Assembly (NCBI RefSeq): GCF_000334895.1
Contig: NZ_BAFM01000014.1
Span: forward strand, 1-64,000
Reading direction: 5' to 3'
DNA: 64,000 nucleotides
From: Halococcus agarilyticus
GTDB lineage: Archaea; Halobacteriota; Halobacteria; Halobacteriales; Halococcaceae
Below the pieces are notes generated by a model that saw only the letters and a program-made list of their open reading frames with translations, was not told where the DNA came from and made no database searches. A program made the translations under genes and the position numbers. This document shows positions 25,508 to 34,651 of the stretch, one piece after another. Position 1 is the stretch's first letter; each line of letters starts with the position of its first letter.

Positions 25508-26191
25508 ATGAGCACGATCTCCGAGGTCTCGATCGGGGCGACCACGTTCGCGCTCGGCGACACCCTCGAAGCGGTGCCCGAGGCGACGTTCGACGTCGAG
25601 CGCGTGGTCGCCCACGACGACGACCACGTCATGCCGTTCGTGTGGGTGACCGCACCGGACCGCGCAGCGCTCGAAGCGGCCTTCGCCGACGACCCCAGCG
25701 TGGTCGACATCGAACTCCTCTCGGAGCTCGACGACGAGTGGCTCTACCGGATGGAGTGGGTTTCGCACGTCCAGTTCGTCGTCCACGCGATCGTCGAAGA
25801 GGGGGCGACGGTGCTGGACGCACACAGCGGGCGGGGCCGGTGGCAGCTCCGGATCCTCTTTCCCGACCGCGCCTCGCTCTCCCGGACCTACGAGTCCTGT
25901 GAGGGTCACGACATCGACATCGACATCGAAACGATCTACGAGATGGACAACGAGCGCCACGGTCGATACGGCCTGACCGACGATCAGTCCGTGACGCTCA
26001 CCACGGCGTTCGAACACGGGTTCTACGAGGTCCCCCGAGGAGTCTCGGTCGCGGATCTCGCCGACGAGCTCGACATCTCCCACCAGGCGCTCTCCGAGCG
26101 GTTCCGCCGGGCACACGGCACCCTCATCGAGAACTCCCTGATCATGGGGCGCGAACGCGACGACGAACGGACGGCCGCCCCCGAGCTGTAG
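25508..26191 (+). CDS. Bat-type HTH transcriptional regulator (copy 1)
   Basis: 227 residues from ATG 25508. The N-terminal part (about 10-155) is the all-haloarchaeal domain found in front of Bat-like HTHs (RMEWVSHVQFVVHAIVEEGATVLDA...GRWQLRILFPDRASLSRTYE). The C-terminal HTH_10 domain (from about 160) reads GLTDDQSVTLTTAFEHGFYEVPRGVSVADLADELDISHQALSERFRRAHGTLIENSL, quoted here only for its key helix SHQALSERFRR. Such proteins control energy, light or redox genes; targets here are unknown. No PAS/GAF sensor domain. Divergent from dnaJ over 120 bases. Confidence 0.85.
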   Translation: MSTISEVSIGATTFALGDTLEAVPEATFDVERVVAHDDDHVMPFVWVTAPDRAALEAAFADDPSVVDIELLSELDDEWLYRMEWVSHVQFVVHAIVEEGATVLDAHSGRGRWQLRILFPDRASLSRTYESCEGHDIDIDIETIYEMDNERHGRYGLTDDQSVTLTTAFEHGFYEVPRGVSVADLADELDISHQALSERFRRAHGTLIENSLIMGRERDDERTAAPEL

Positions 26192-26261
26192 CCGCCAGGC
26201 CGTCGCGTCCGATCCTCGATGGGACGTATCGACGACGGACGGCCGCGAGAGACGACCCTTT

Positions 26262-26268
26262 TTTATAA
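26262..26268 (+). promoter_or_regulatory. TATA box of geranylgeranyl reductase gene
   Basis: TTTATAA in a T-rich run, centred 27 bases before the ATG at 26292; the clearest leaderless-type promoter in the window. Confidence 0.7.
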
Positions 26269-26291
26269 TCCGACGGATAACGGGACGGACA

Positions 26292-27662
26292 ATGACAGCC
26301 GAACAGTACGACGTTGTGGTGGTCGGGGCCGGGACCGCGGGCGCGTTCGCCGCCGCGACCGCCGCACGAGAGGGGGTCTCGACCGCTCTCGTCGAGCGCA
26401 AGCCCGAGGCCGACGTCGGTGACATCGCCTGTGGCGACGCGATCAAGGGAACCAGCTCGTTCCCCGACGTCATCGACCTCGACTACCTCCACGAGGAGGC
26501 GTTCACCAACGACCACATCGAGAAGGCGCGCTTCGAGAACCCACAGACCGGCGACCACATCGACGTCCCGCTTCCGGGCAACGGTGCGGTCGTCGATCGG
26601 AAGCGCTACGGCGAGGTGATCGTCGAGGAGACCGAACGCGCCGGCGCGGAGCTCCACTGTGACACCGTCGTCAAGGACGTCGTTCAGGAGAATGGTCGCG
26701 TGACCGGCGTCGAAACCGTCCGCAAGGGCGACCCCACGACCTACGAGGCCGACGTGGTGATCGACGCCGCGGGCTCGCTCTCCCTGCTTCAGGACAAGGT
26801 CGACTTCGACGGGACCACCTTCGACACCAACGTGAACTACTCGCAGTTCTGTTCGGCCTACCGCGAGGTCGTCGAGGTCGATTCCCCCGTCGACTGGGAC
26901 GACTCGCTCGTCTTCAAGCCCACCGAGGAGCTCGGCTATCTCTGGTACTTCCCCCGGACCAGCACCGAGATCAACGCCGGACTGGGGTTCCAGATGAACA
27001 AGTCGCCGATGGAGCTGGTCGAGGTCCTGAAAGACGACCTCAGAAAGCGCCCGGAGTTCGACGGCGCGACGGTCAAGAGCAAGCTCGGGGCCGCGCTCCC
27101 GACGCGGCGGCCGTACGACTCGGCGGTCGCGCCAGGCTTCATGGCGGTCGGCGACGCCGCTGGCCACGTCAACCCCACCACCGGCGGCGGGATCCCGGGC
27201 GCGGCGAAGGCCGGCCACTGGGCCGCGACGAAGGCCGTCGAGGCCGTTTCCTCGGGCGACGCGAGCGAACAGCAGCTCTGGGAGTACAACTACAAGGTGA
27301 TGCGCGACTTCGGCAAGCGCTTCGCCGCGATGGACGTCTACAACATCTTCGGCGGCGCGAACGACGTCGACGACCTCGTGAACATCCTGACCTCGATGCC
27401 GAGCCAGCAGATCATCGACGCGCTCGGCAAGGAGGGCACCGCCTCGATGAGCCTCGGCCTCAAGCTCAAGACGATCCTCAAGACCTACGGCCACTGGGAG
27501 ACGCTGTACGACCTCTACAAGGTCCAGGGCAAGGCCGCCGAGGTCAAGGCCCTCTACGACGACTACCCCTCCTCACCCACCGAGTTCGACGCCTGGCAGG
27601 AGTCCCGCGACGCACTCATGGACGAGGTGTACGCGCTCACCGGCGCGGAGCCCAAGTACTAG
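26292..27662 (+). CDS. Geranylgeranyl reductase family FAD protein
   Basis: 456 residues. N-terminal dinucleotide fold VVVVGAGTAGAFAA with VERKPEA as the FAD ribose-binding acidic end, the VGDIACGDAIKG segment that archaeal digeranylgeranylglycerophospholipid reductases use near the flavin, and FMAVGDAAGHVNPTTGGGIPGA as the second FAD motif. It saturates isoprenoid chains of archaeal lipids (or related menaquinone side chains) at the membrane surface. Haloarchaea carry several paralogues; which lipid is the substrate is not shown. Strong TATA box at 26262 and T-tract eight bases after the stop. Confidence 0.9.
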   Translation: MTAEQYDVVVVGAGTAGAFAAATAAREGVSTALVERKPEADVGDIACGDAIKGTSSFPDVIDLDYLHEEAFTNDHIEKARFENPQTGDHIDVPLPGNGAVVDRKRYGEVIVEETERAGAELHCDTVVKDVVQENGRVTGVETVRKGDPTTYEADVVIDAAGSLSLLQDKVDFDGTTFDTNVNYSQFCSAYREVVEVDSPVDWDDSLVFKPTEELGYLWYFPRTSTEINAGLGFQMNKSPMELVEVLKDDLRKRPEFDGATVKSKLGAALPTRRPYDSAVAPGFMAVGDAAGHVNPTTGGGIPGAAKAGHWAATKAVEAVSSGDASEQQLWEYNYKVMRDFGKRFAAMDVYNIFGGANDVDDLVNILTSMPSQQIIDALGKEGTASMSLGLKLKTILKTYGHWETLYDLYKVQGKAAEVKALYDDYPSSPTEFDAWQESRDALMDEVYALTGAEPKY

Positions 27663-28195
27663 AACCCACTTTTTTACAGAGGGTCCTCCCTCGCGCCTGC
27701 GGACGTCGTCAGAAATCTTCGATTTCCGACTGCCAAGCAGAACGCTTCGCGTTCTGATGACGCTCGGTCGAACCCTCTGCAAAAACCTGTCCTGCCGAGC
27801 GCAGCGAGGCAGGGCTCGGAAGACGCTTCGCGTCCTCCGGTGGACGAAAAACACCCGCTCGCTCACTACGCTCGCTCGCGGTGGGTACGCTAGCGCTCTC
27901 CACGACTGCACCGCTCTGCAACCGCACAGCACCGCCCGAGCCCTCGCTCCCGATGGTCGTTCGCCCTCGATCCACCGAGGACCGCCACCACACGCACCGC
28001 CGAAGCCCTCAGCACGCGCTCAGTACTCACGGGTCGCTCCGCTCCCCGTTCGTTGGCGGCGCTCACTACGTTCGCGCCGCCCGCCGCTCGCGCCGTCGCC
28101 CTTCATCCACCAGGAGAGCAACGCTCTCCTGAGTCCTGCGGTCGCGGAGCGACCGCAGACACCAGGACCGCACCGCCCGGCCGTCGTCGGCCGCC
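27663..28195 (+). repeat. Modular 3'-flank repeat, copy B (behind geranylgeranyl reductase)
   Basis: 533 bases without a convincing gene, between convergent genes. Order: CCCAC then six T, fold-back arms AGAGGGT (27678-27684) and ACCCTCT (27772-27778) enclosing smaller hairpins, GCAAAAACC linker, further hairpins, the 285-base block 27843-28127 (identical to copy A except 27960), a new hairpin GCGGTCGC/GCGACCGC at 28139-28157, and a GCACCGCC end at about 28171. Same orientation relative to its upstream gene as copies A and C. Confidence 0.85.
27670..27675 (+). terminator. T-tract terminator of geranylgeranyl reductase gene
   Basis: Six T, seven bases after the stop codon, within the sequence CCCACTTTTTTAC that recurs after the PAC2 gene. 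Confidence 0.6.
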
Positions 28196-29011
28196 TCAGT
28201 AGAGGTCGTCCAGCTCCGACTCGACGTGACTGTGTTCCTCGGCCGGGAACTCGCCGTTCTCGACCGCGTCGACGTAGCCCGACACCGCTGTTTCCATCTC
28301 GCTGCGGACGTCACCGAACGCTTCGGCGAAGGGGGGCTGGCGGTCGCCGAGCCCGAGCACGTCGTTGGCGACGAGCACCTGGCCGTCGCAGTCGGGGCCG
28401 GCCCCGATCCCGATGGTGGGGATCGAGAGGTCGTCGGTGATCCCCACCGCGAGGTTCGCCGGGACGTGTTCGAGCACGAGCGCGAACGCGCCCGCGTCCT
28501 CGTGCTCGCGTGCGAGACGGGCGATCTCGTTCGCGGCCTCTTGGGAAGTCCCCTGACGACTGTATCCAAGCTGGTTGACCTTCTGTGGCGTCAGTCCGAG
28601 GTGGGCCATCACCGGAATCCCGACCGCCGCGAGTCGTTCGGTGAGCTCGATGGTATGAGCGCCGCTCTCGATCTTGACGGCGTGTGCGCCCTCCTCCTTC
28701 AGCATTCGACCGGCGTTGTGGAGGCTCTCTGTCTCGTCGACGCCGAAACTGAGGAAGGGCATGTCGGCGATCACGAGCGGCTCGTCGGTGGCGCGCGCGA
28801 CCGCGCCGGTCCGGCTCGCGACCTCCTCGACGGTGACAGGGAGCGTCGAGTCGTATCCCAGGGCGGCGTTGCCCATGCTGTCGCCGACGAGGATCGCGTC
28901 GACACCTGCAGCCTCACAGGCCGCCGCCGTCGGTGCGTCGTAGGCGGTCAACATCGTGAGTGGCGTCTCGGCCCCGGTCCCCGCACGGAACTCCCGCACA
29001 GTCGTCGGCAT
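28196..29011 (-). CDS. panB: 3-methyl-2-oxobutanoate hydroxymethyltransferase
   Basis: 271 residues, TIM barrel. Converts 2-oxoisovalerate plus methylene-tetrahydropterin to ketopantoate, the first step to pantothenate and CoA. Landmarks: LTAYDAPTAAACEAAG, magnesium site VGDSMGN near 43, VIADMPFLSFG with the second Asp near 83, KIESGAH and MAHLGLTPQ, and LEHVPANLA with the catalytic Glu. Length matches bacterial PanB. Not next to other pantothenate genes. Its 3' end faces repeat copy B. Confidence 0.95.
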   Translation of the reverse strand: MPTTVREFRAGTGAETPLTMLTAYDAPTAAACEAAGVDAILVGDSMGNAALGYDSTLPVTVEEVASRTGAVARATDEPLVIADMPFLSFGVDETESLHNAGRMLKEEGAHAVKIESGAHTIELTERLAAVGIPVMAHLGLTPQKVNQLGYSRQGTSQEAANEIARLAREHEDAGAFALVLEHVPANLAVGITDDLSIPTIGIGAGPDCDGQVLVANDVLGLGDRQPPFAEAFGDVRSEMETAVSGYVDAVENGEFPAEEHSHVESELDDLY

Positions 29012-29123
29012 GGGCGACTCTCACACGCGACGGGAGTAAACGGCTCCGAATCCACACCGTGAACAGGCGGGAATCGATGTTCCCGTCGGGAACCATCCCC
29101 CGACGACGGTCCACGACGATCCG

Positions 29124-30092
29124 CTACTCGTGGCCGAGGACGGCCATCGGCTCGTACGGCTCTTCGAGGTACTCGACGTCGCTGTCCGAGAGATCGAGCT
29201 CGACCGCCTCGACTGCGTCCTCCAGATGTTCGACGCTCGACGTGCCGTAGATCGGTGCGGTCACGCCGTCTCTGTGGAGCAGCCACGCCAGCCCGATCTG
29301 GCTCATGCTGGCGTCGTGCTCGTCGGCGAGTTCCTGGACGCGCTCGTTGATTGCCCGGCTCTGCGGGGTGTCGTACCGATCCGCAGTCATCTCGCGCATT
29401 GCGTCGGTCTCCTCGTGCGGGCGAGCGAGGTAGCCACCCGCGAGCGGCGACCACGGGATCACGCCGACGTTTTCTTTCCGTGTGAGCGGCAGCATCTCGC
29501 GTTCCTCCTCGCGATAGACGAGATTGTAGTGGTTCTGCATCGTCGCGAAGCGCTCGAAGCCGAGACGATCGCTCGCGTGCAGCGCGTCCGCGAACTGGTG
29601 GGCCCACATCGAACTCGCCCCGAGATATCGGGTCTTGCCCCGCCGAACGGCGTCGTCGAGCGCCCCGAGAGTCGCCTCGATCGGTGTCTCGGGATCCCAG
29701 CGATGGATCTGATAGAGGTCCACCGTGTCCATTCCTAACCTCTGGAGGCTGTTCTCCAGCTCCTGGTCGATCGTCTTCCGGGAGAGCCCGCCCGAGTTCG
29801 GGTCGTCGTCGCGCATCTGGCCCCAGACCTTCGTGGCGACCACCTGCTCGTCGCGGTCGTACTCCGCGAGGGCGTTGCCGAGGATGCGTTCTGAATCCCC
29901 GTCCGAGTAGACGTTCGCGGTGTCGAAGAAGTTGATCCCGAGCTCGATCGCCCGGTCGATGACCTCGGTGGCTTGCTCCTCGCCGACGGTCCAGTCGAAC
30001 ATCTCCCCGCCTCCGGAGCCGCCGAAGCTCATACAGCCGAGGCAGATCTTGCTCACGGTCATCCCCGTGTCGCCGAGTGTCGTGTACTCCAC
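29124..30092 (-). CDS. Aldo/keto reductase (family 2, GTG start)
   Basis: 322 residues from GTG 30092, reading VEYTTLGDTGMTVSKICLGC, the usual start of this family. A longer open frame upstream is rejected because it shows none of the family. Catalytic residues appear in FFDTANVYSDG (Asp, Tyr), VVATKVWGQ (Lys) and YQIHRWD (His). Similar to Tas/YajO/voltage-channel beta-subunit-type AKRs of about 320 residues. NADPH oxidoreductase, substrate unknown. Upstream region shared with psmA. Confidence 0.88.
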   Translation of the reverse strand: MEYTTLGDTGMTVSKICLGCMSFGGSGGGEMFDWTVGEEQATEVIDRAIELGINFFDTANVYSDGDSERILGNALAEYDRDEQVVATKVWGQMRDDDPNSGGLSRKTIDQELENSLQRLGMDTVDLYQIHRWDPETPIEATLGALDDAVRRGKTRYLGASSMWAHQFADALHASDRLGFERFATMQNHYNLVYREEEREMLPLTRKENVGVIPWSPLAGGYLARPHEETDAMREMTADRYDTPQSRAINERVQELADEHDASMSQIGLAWLLHRDGVTAPIYGTSSVEHLEDAVEAVELDLSDSDVEYLEEPYEPMAVLGHE

Positions 30093-30277
30093 CCCGACCG
30101 CTACGGCGGCCGAGCGAATAGCCGTTGGACCACGCCCGGTATTTGCCCCTAGCCGAGCCGATAAATGGCTGGTCCTGCGGCGACGGCCGAACCGTCCAGT
30201 CGACGGCTCAGAGGCTGCCGAACGCCCGTCTCGATCTCCGTCGGTGACCGCATCGACGGGATCCAACTGACCGACGG

Positions 30278-30285
30278 TTTTATAT
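30278..30285 (+). promoter_or_regulatory. TATA box of psmAB operon
   Basis: TTTATATA, 49-56 bases before the psmA ATG. With the usual 26-base offset the transcript would start near 30308 and carry a leader of about 25 bases. Confidence 0.55.
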
Positions 30286-30333
30286 ACGAAAATCACTAAC
30301 CTCTGGTGAATTCGAGCAGCGACACGACACATC

Positions 30334-31071
30334 ATGCAAGGACAAAACCAGCAGCAGGCCTACGATCGCGGAACGACGATCTTCTCGCCGGACGGGCGGC
30401 TCTACCAGGTCGAGTACGCCCGTGAGGCGGTCGAGCGGGGGAGTACGAGTCTCGGCGTTCGAACCGACGGGGGCGTCGTCCTCGTCGCGGAGAAACGCGT
30501 CCGGTCGCCGCTGATGGAGGGATCGAGCATCGAGAAGCTCCACGAGATCGACGACCACATCGCCATCGGGTCGGCCGGCCACGTCGCCGACGCGCGGCAG
30601 CTCGTCGACTTCGCCAGGCAGCGAGCACAGGTCGATCGCCTGCGCTACGGCGAGCCGATCGACGTCGAGACGCTCGCGGGGGCGGTCACCGACCACATTC
30701 AGGAGTACACGCAGACCGGCGGTGCACGGCCGTTCGGCGTCTCGCTGCTCGTCGCGGGCGTCGACGACGGCGAGCCGCGACTCTTCGAGACCGACCCGTC
30801 GGGCACCGCGACCGAGTGGAGCGCGAGCGCGATCGGTGCCGATCGCGATGCGATCCTCGACGACCTCGAGACGAACTACCGGCCGGACGCGGATCTCGAC
30901 GGCGGCATCCACACCGCGCTCCGGGCGCTCGCGTCCGTGCGGGACGGGTTCGAGCCGAGCGAGGTGGCGATCGCGACGATCGATGTCGAAACGAAGCGGT
31001 ACCGGACGCTCGACGAGGAGGCGGTCGAAGCCCATCTCGACGAACTCGACGTGGGAGACGACGATGAGTGA
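30334..31071 (+). CDS. psmA: Proteasome alpha subunit
   Basis: 245 residues. Forms the outer rings of the 20S core and the gate for the PAN ATPase. The N-terminal gate and helix H0 are classical: QAYDRGTTIFSPDGRLYQVEYAREAV. It lacks an N-terminal threonine and so is non-catalytic. The C-terminus is acidic (DVGDDDE). The last bases overlap the start of psmB by 8 nucleotides, so the two subunits are co-translated. Confidence 0.97.
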   Translation: MQGQNQQQAYDRGTTIFSPDGRLYQVEYAREAVERGSTSLGVRTDGGVVLVAEKRVRSPLMEGSSIEKLHEIDDHIAIGSAGHVADARQLVDFARQRAQVDRLRYGEPIDVETLAGAVTDHIQEYTQTGGARPFGVSLLVAGVDDGEPRLFETDPSGTATEWSASAIGADRDAILDDLETNYRPDADLDGGIHTALRALASVRDGFEPSEVAIATIDVETKRYRTLDEEAVEAHLDELDVGDDDE

Positions 31072-31774
31072 CGACATCCATCCGACGACCGGTACCGAAA
31101 TCGACGCCAGCGCCGTCGCCCCCGAGTTCGGGCCCCCGTCCCAGGGAGGCGTCGACGGGGCCGGGGAGCAGGACGAACTCGAGACGGGGACGACGACCGT
31201 CGGTCTCACGACCGAGGACGGCGTCGTGCTGGCCGCGGACCGGCGCGCGAGCGCCGGCAACCTCGTGGCGAGCAAGAACGCCGACAAGATCCTCGAGATC
31301 CACTCGTCGGCGGCGCTCACCATCTCGGGCAGTGTGAGCGCGGCGCAGTCGCTCGTGAACTCGCTGCGCGCGGAGGTCCGCCTCTACGAGACGCGCCGCG
31401 ATACGGGGATGAGCCTCGAAGCGCTCGCGAACCTGACGTCGAACCTCCTGCGGAGCGGTGGGTTCCGGATCGTCCAGCCGGTGCTCGGCGGCGTCGACGC
31501 TGAGGGCAGCCACATCTACAGCATCGGGCCTGGCGGGAGCGTGATGGCGGAGGACTACGCCGTGAGCGGGTCGGGATCGCCGTTCGCGCTCGGCGTGCTC
31601 GAACAGGAGTACGATGCGGGGATGAGCGTCGAGGACGCCGCGACCACCGCGGCCCGCGCCGTCCAGAGCGCAGTCGAGCGCGACACCGCGAGCGGCAACG
31701 GGCTCTCGCTCGCGACGATCACCGGCGACGGCGTCGAGATCACCACCCACGAGCGCATCGAAAACGCCCTGTGA
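31064..31774 (+). CDS. psmB: Proteasome beta subunit
   Basis: 236 residues. A 49-residue propeptide ends in E-T-G and is cut before Thr50, giving mature TTTVGLTTEDG with the catalytic Thr1; Asp17 (AADRR) and Lys33 (NADK) of the mature chain are present, so the subunit is active. Makes the inner proteolytic rings. ATG 31064 inside the end of psmA is chosen because it gives the family's propeptide length. The adjacent psmA-psmB arrangement suggests balanced subunit supply. Confidence 0.96.
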   Translation: MSDDIHPTTGTEIDASAVAPEFGPPSQGGVDGAGEQDELETGTTTVGLTTEDGVVLAADRRASAGNLVASKNADKILEIHSSAALTISGSVSAAQSLVNSLRAEVRLYETRRDTGMSLEALANLTSNLLRSGGFRIVQPVLGGVDAEGSHIYSIGPGGSVMAEDYAVSGSGSPFALGVLEQEYDAGMSVEDAATTAARAVQSAVERDTASGNGLSLATITGDGVEITTHERIENAL

Positions 31775-31854
31775 TCGTCCCGTCGACCACGGTCGCCGCG
31801 TTCACAGCGGCGTGTGACGAAGCCGACTGTCCGACACCGGAGTAATCACCACGA

Positions 31855-32889
31855 ATGGATCTCTCGATCGTCGACCTCGCACCGATTCCGGAGGATGGCA
31901 CGGCAACCGAGGCGTTCGAAAACACCGTCGAACGGGCACAGCACGCCGAACAGCTCGGCTACTCGCGGTTCTGGGTGGCCGAACACCACGACTTCACCGA
32001 CCGACTCGCGAGCACCACGCCCGAGGTGCTCATCCCCCACGTCGCTGCGAAGACCGACGAGATCCGGGTCGGCTCCGGTACCGTTCTCCTCAACCACTAC
32101 AGCCCGTACAAGGTGGCGGAATCGTTCGGCGTGCTCGACGCGCTCGCACCCGACCGTATCGATCTGGGGCTCGGGCGAGCAACGGGGAACCCCGTCAGCG
32201 ACCGCGCGTTACAGGAAGATCGGAGCCAGCAGCGCCGCAGCGACGACCACGCCGAGAAGATCGACGAGGTCGCGGCCCACCTCCACGACGGGTTCGACGA
32301 CGACCACCCGTTCGACGACCTGAACATCGCCCGTTCGCGCGACAGCGTTCCCGAGATGTGGGTGCTCGGCTCCAGCCCGTCGAGCGCCGCGATCGCTGGC
32401 GAACTCGGGCTGAAGTACTGTTTCGCGTCGTTCATCAGACCCGGGCCAGCCGTCCAGGCGTTCGAGACCTATCGCGATCGGTTCGAACCCTCCCAGTATG
32501 GAGCCGGACCGGCGGAGCCGACGGGAGCGCTCGCGGCCAACGTCACCTGTGCCGAGACCGACGAAGAGGCGGCCAGACGACGCGCGACTGCCGAGGCGTC
32601 GCGCCGGCGGCTCCAGCGCGGCGAACTCGACAAGCCACCGATCCGGTCGGCCGAGGAGGCGATCGAGGAACTCGGCGGGGTGCCCGAACCGACGCCGATG
32701 CCGATCGAACCGGGCGAGTGGCCCCGCCAGATTTCGGGCAGTCCGTCGACGATCCGGAAACTGTTGAACGAGATGACGGCGCAGGTCGGTGTCGACGAGG
32801 TCGTGATCCAGAACCAGATCGCCGACCCGGACAACGTCCTGGAATCGCACGAACTGCTCGCCGACGCGTTCGATCTCGCCCCGCGATAA
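31855..32889 (+). CDS. LLM-class flavin-dependent oxidoreductase (luciferase-like)
   Basis: 344 residues. Bacterial-luciferase-like barrel: SRFWVAEHHDF near residue 40, VGSGTVLLNHYSPYKVAESFGVLDALAPDRIDLGLGRATGN is the core, of which LGLGRA is the key flavin-side loop, and MWVLGSSPSSAAIAGELGL follows. Belongs to the group of MsnO8/alkanal-monooxygenase-like proteins that use FMN; an F420 user cannot be excluded. Substrate unknown. Eighty bases after psmB, same strand, separate unit likely. Confidence 0.85.
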   Translation: MDLSIVDLAPIPEDGTATEAFENTVERAQHAEQLGYSRFWVAEHHDFTDRLASTTPEVLIPHVAAKTDEIRVGSGTVLLNHYSPYKVAESFGVLDALAPDRIDLGLGRATGNPVSDRALQEDRSQQRRSDDHAEKIDEVAAHLHDGFDDDHPFDDLNIARSRDSVPEMWVLGSSPSSAAIAGELGLKYCFASFIRPGPAVQAFETYRDRFEPSQYGAGPAEPTGALAANVTCAETDEEAARRRATAEASRRRLQRGELDKPPIRSAEEAIEELGGVPEPTPMPIEPGEWPRQISGSPSTIRKLLNEMTAQVGVDEVVIQNQIADPDNVLESHELLADAFDLAPR

Positions 32890-32988
32890 GCGGGCCGTAT
32901 CGTCGTTCGTTCGCTGTGCGAGGATCGCGCGCAGCCGGGTCCCAGACCGGCGAGAAAGGCTTATCGCCGCGCGCTCCGACCTCGAACC

Positions 32989-33225
32989 GTGCCCGACCCC
33001 GTCGAGACCACCGATCCCGAGGGCGTCGACTACGGCTGGGTCATGCAGACCACGTTCGTGCTCACGATCGCTGTCGGCGCACCCGTCGTCGCGCTCCTCT
33101 CGGTCGGTTCCCCCCTCGACTCGTGGAACGCGCGCGTCTCCTTTGCGATCCGGGTCGGGGCAGTCGTCTGGGTGCTCGTCGCACTGGCGGTCTACGGCTA
33201 CGCGCGGCGGACGATCGAGGAGTAG
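32989..33225 (+). CDS. Small two-helix membrane protein, DUF5822-like
   Basis: 78 residues from GTG 32989. N-terminal DPVETTDPEGVDYGWVMQ precedes helix 1 (about 20-42) and helix 2 (about 54-72); ends RRTIEE. The opening motif is what I associate with the haloarchaeal DUF5822 family; number from memory. Cytoplasmic membrane, function unknown. Confidence 0.65.
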   Translation: MPDPVETTDPEGVDYGWVMQTTFVLTIAVGAPVVALLSVGSPLDSWNARVSFAIRVGAVVWVLVALAVYGYARRTIEE

Positions 33226-33350
33226 TGTCACGGTCGTGATCCGTATAGATGACGGCTGGCCGCCGGTTGAGCGACAGTTTTTAATGCACGAAGCTCTTTA
33301 TGTCATACAACCGAATATTTTAGTGCCCGTAGTCCCGACTGTGTTGAGCG

Positions 33351-33989
33351 ATGTCCGAAGACGTCATGCTTGAAGTCGGCGACAGCGCGTATCCGGGACG
33401 ACTGAACACAGCCGAGGAGTCCTCGGATCGCGGGGTACTGGTGGTGCCCGGGGCGGGACACGGTCCGTTCGGCGACGTGTTCCTCCGCTTTTCCCGCACG
33501 GCAGCCGAAGAAGGCCACCACGTCGCCCGGTTTGAGACGTGGATGTCGCCTGGGGAACTGGAGAGCAAGACCGAGGAGGACTTCCGCGCGGAACTGGAGG
33601 CCGGCGTCGACTTCCTGCGCTCGCGAGGCTGTTCGACGATCACCGTGGTCGCCAAGAGCTTCGGTGGCCGGGTGGCCCTGGAGCATCTGCCGGAGGGCGT
33701 TGACCGGCTGGTACTGTGGGCACCCGCGGTCCTGGCGGAGGATGCCGAGGACGTCCCCGAAGAGGCATGGGAGCATCTGCCCTCGGTGACTCCCGGCGAT
33801 TTCGCGGTCGACGTCCCCACCCGAATCCTCCAGGGCGACGACGACAACATCCCGGTCGACAGTGCTGAACGGATTGCCGAGGGGTTGCCCCAGGGCGAGC
33901 TAGTGATCCTCCCGGGCGAGGACCACTCATTCCTGCGAGACCACGAGCGAGTCATCGAGGAGACGGTGGCGTTCCTCGATGGCTCCTGA
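33351..33989 (+). CDS. Alpha/beta hydrolase, dienelactone-hydrolase-like
   Basis: 212 residues. Nucleophile elbow AKSFGGR (Ser near 103) fits G-x-S-x-G-like KSFGG of the small alpha/beta hydrolases; GVLVVPGAGHGPFGD forms the oxyanion loop, ILQGDDDNIPVD holds the acid and PGEDHSFL the catalytic His near 193. Resembles KANL3/Tex30-type or dienelactone-like hydrolases. Substrate unknown. A TTTTTAA sequence near 33277 and a T-rich stretch near 33317 precede the gene. Confidence 0.8.
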   Translation: MSEDVMLEVGDSAYPGRLNTAEESSDRGVLVVPGAGHGPFGDVFLRFSRTAAEEGHHVARFETWMSPGELESKTEEDFRAELEAGVDFLRSRGCSTITVVAKSFGGRVALEHLPEGVDRLVLWAPAVLAEDAEDVPEEAWEHLPSVTPGDFAVDVPTRILQGDDDNIPVDSAERIAEGLPQGELVILPGEDHSFLRDHERVIEETVAFLDGS

Positions 33990-34048
33990 ACCAGGTGTCT
34001 GGAACGATCCCTGTCCGTAGCTATCGGTAAAACGTACGTACGACCGTC

Positions 34049-34600
34049 TCAGAACGTCGTCGGCCCGTCGCCGACGTAGGCGAACCGTGTGCCGGCACGG
34101 TCGGCCGTCTCGGCGTCGCGTTCGGAATCCCCGACAAATAGCGTCCGCTCGGGGCTCGCCCCGAGCCGTTCGACCGCGGCCAGGAGCGGTGCGGGGTCGG
34201 GCTTGAACGTCGCGACGGTGTCGCGACCGACGACACATGCGACGGACTCGGCGAGATCGTGAGTGTCGAGCGCGATCCGGCAGGCGTCCTCGCAGTTCAG
34301 CGAGCAGACACCGACCGGGTGAGTGGTGGAGATCTCGTCGGCGAACGACAGCCGCTCCGAGCGACGTGCGCCCTCGCGCTCGTGGGTGGCAATCGCTTCC
34401 TCGACCGCGTCGCGGTGGCCGAGGTCCTCGGAGCGTTCGAGCATCCGCCAGAGATCCATCCCGTCGGTGTCGACGCCCCGACCGTCGAGCGTGTCGGCCA
34501 CATCCACTGCGACCGCGTCCCAGTCGACGGCGAGGCGCACGAGCGTCCCGTCGAGGTCGTAGACGACGGCGTCCGTGTCGTCGGGGATGGTGACGGTCAT
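34049..34600 (-). CDS. HAD superfamily hydrolase (phosphoglycolate-phosphatase-like)
   Basis: 183 residues. HAD motif I VYDLDGTLV at 13-21, motif II around VCSLNCEDA (Ser/Asn), motif III Lys in ATFKPDP, motif IV LFVGDSERDAETA. A cap of about 75 residues between motifs I and II gives subclass IA. Cleaves a phosphate ester, perhaps phosphoglycolate; not provable from sequence. Ends in FAYVGDGPTTF. Tail to tail with the alpha/beta hydrolase gene. Confidence 0.87.
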   Translation of the reverse strand: MTVTIPDDTDAVVYDLDGTLVRLAVDWDAVAVDVADTLDGRGVDTDGMDLWRMLERSEDLGHRDAVEEAIATHEREGARRSERLSFADEISTTHPVGVCSLNCEDACRIALDTHDLAESVACVVGRDTVATFKPDPAPLLAAVERLGASPERTLFVGDSERDAETADRAGTRFAYVGDGPTTF

Positions 34601-34651
34601 ACCCGGAAAAACGGCGGCTGGGAGAAGTCGGCTTCGATCCGGGCGAGCGGG

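Noticed and set aside
23840-28132. Two matching proteins of 83-100 residues in repeat copies A and B (MGTLALSTTAPLCNRTAPPE start)
   Set aside because: They are translations of the repeat block. Highly basic, against the acidic proteome, and the diverged copy C does not keep the frame; similarity is at DNA level.
23699-28195. Composite transposon with the 285-bp inverted pair as ends
   Set aside because: No transposase between the repeats, no target-site duplication, genes inside are housekeeping, and a third diverged copy sits alone at 41.5 kb in the same gene-end position.
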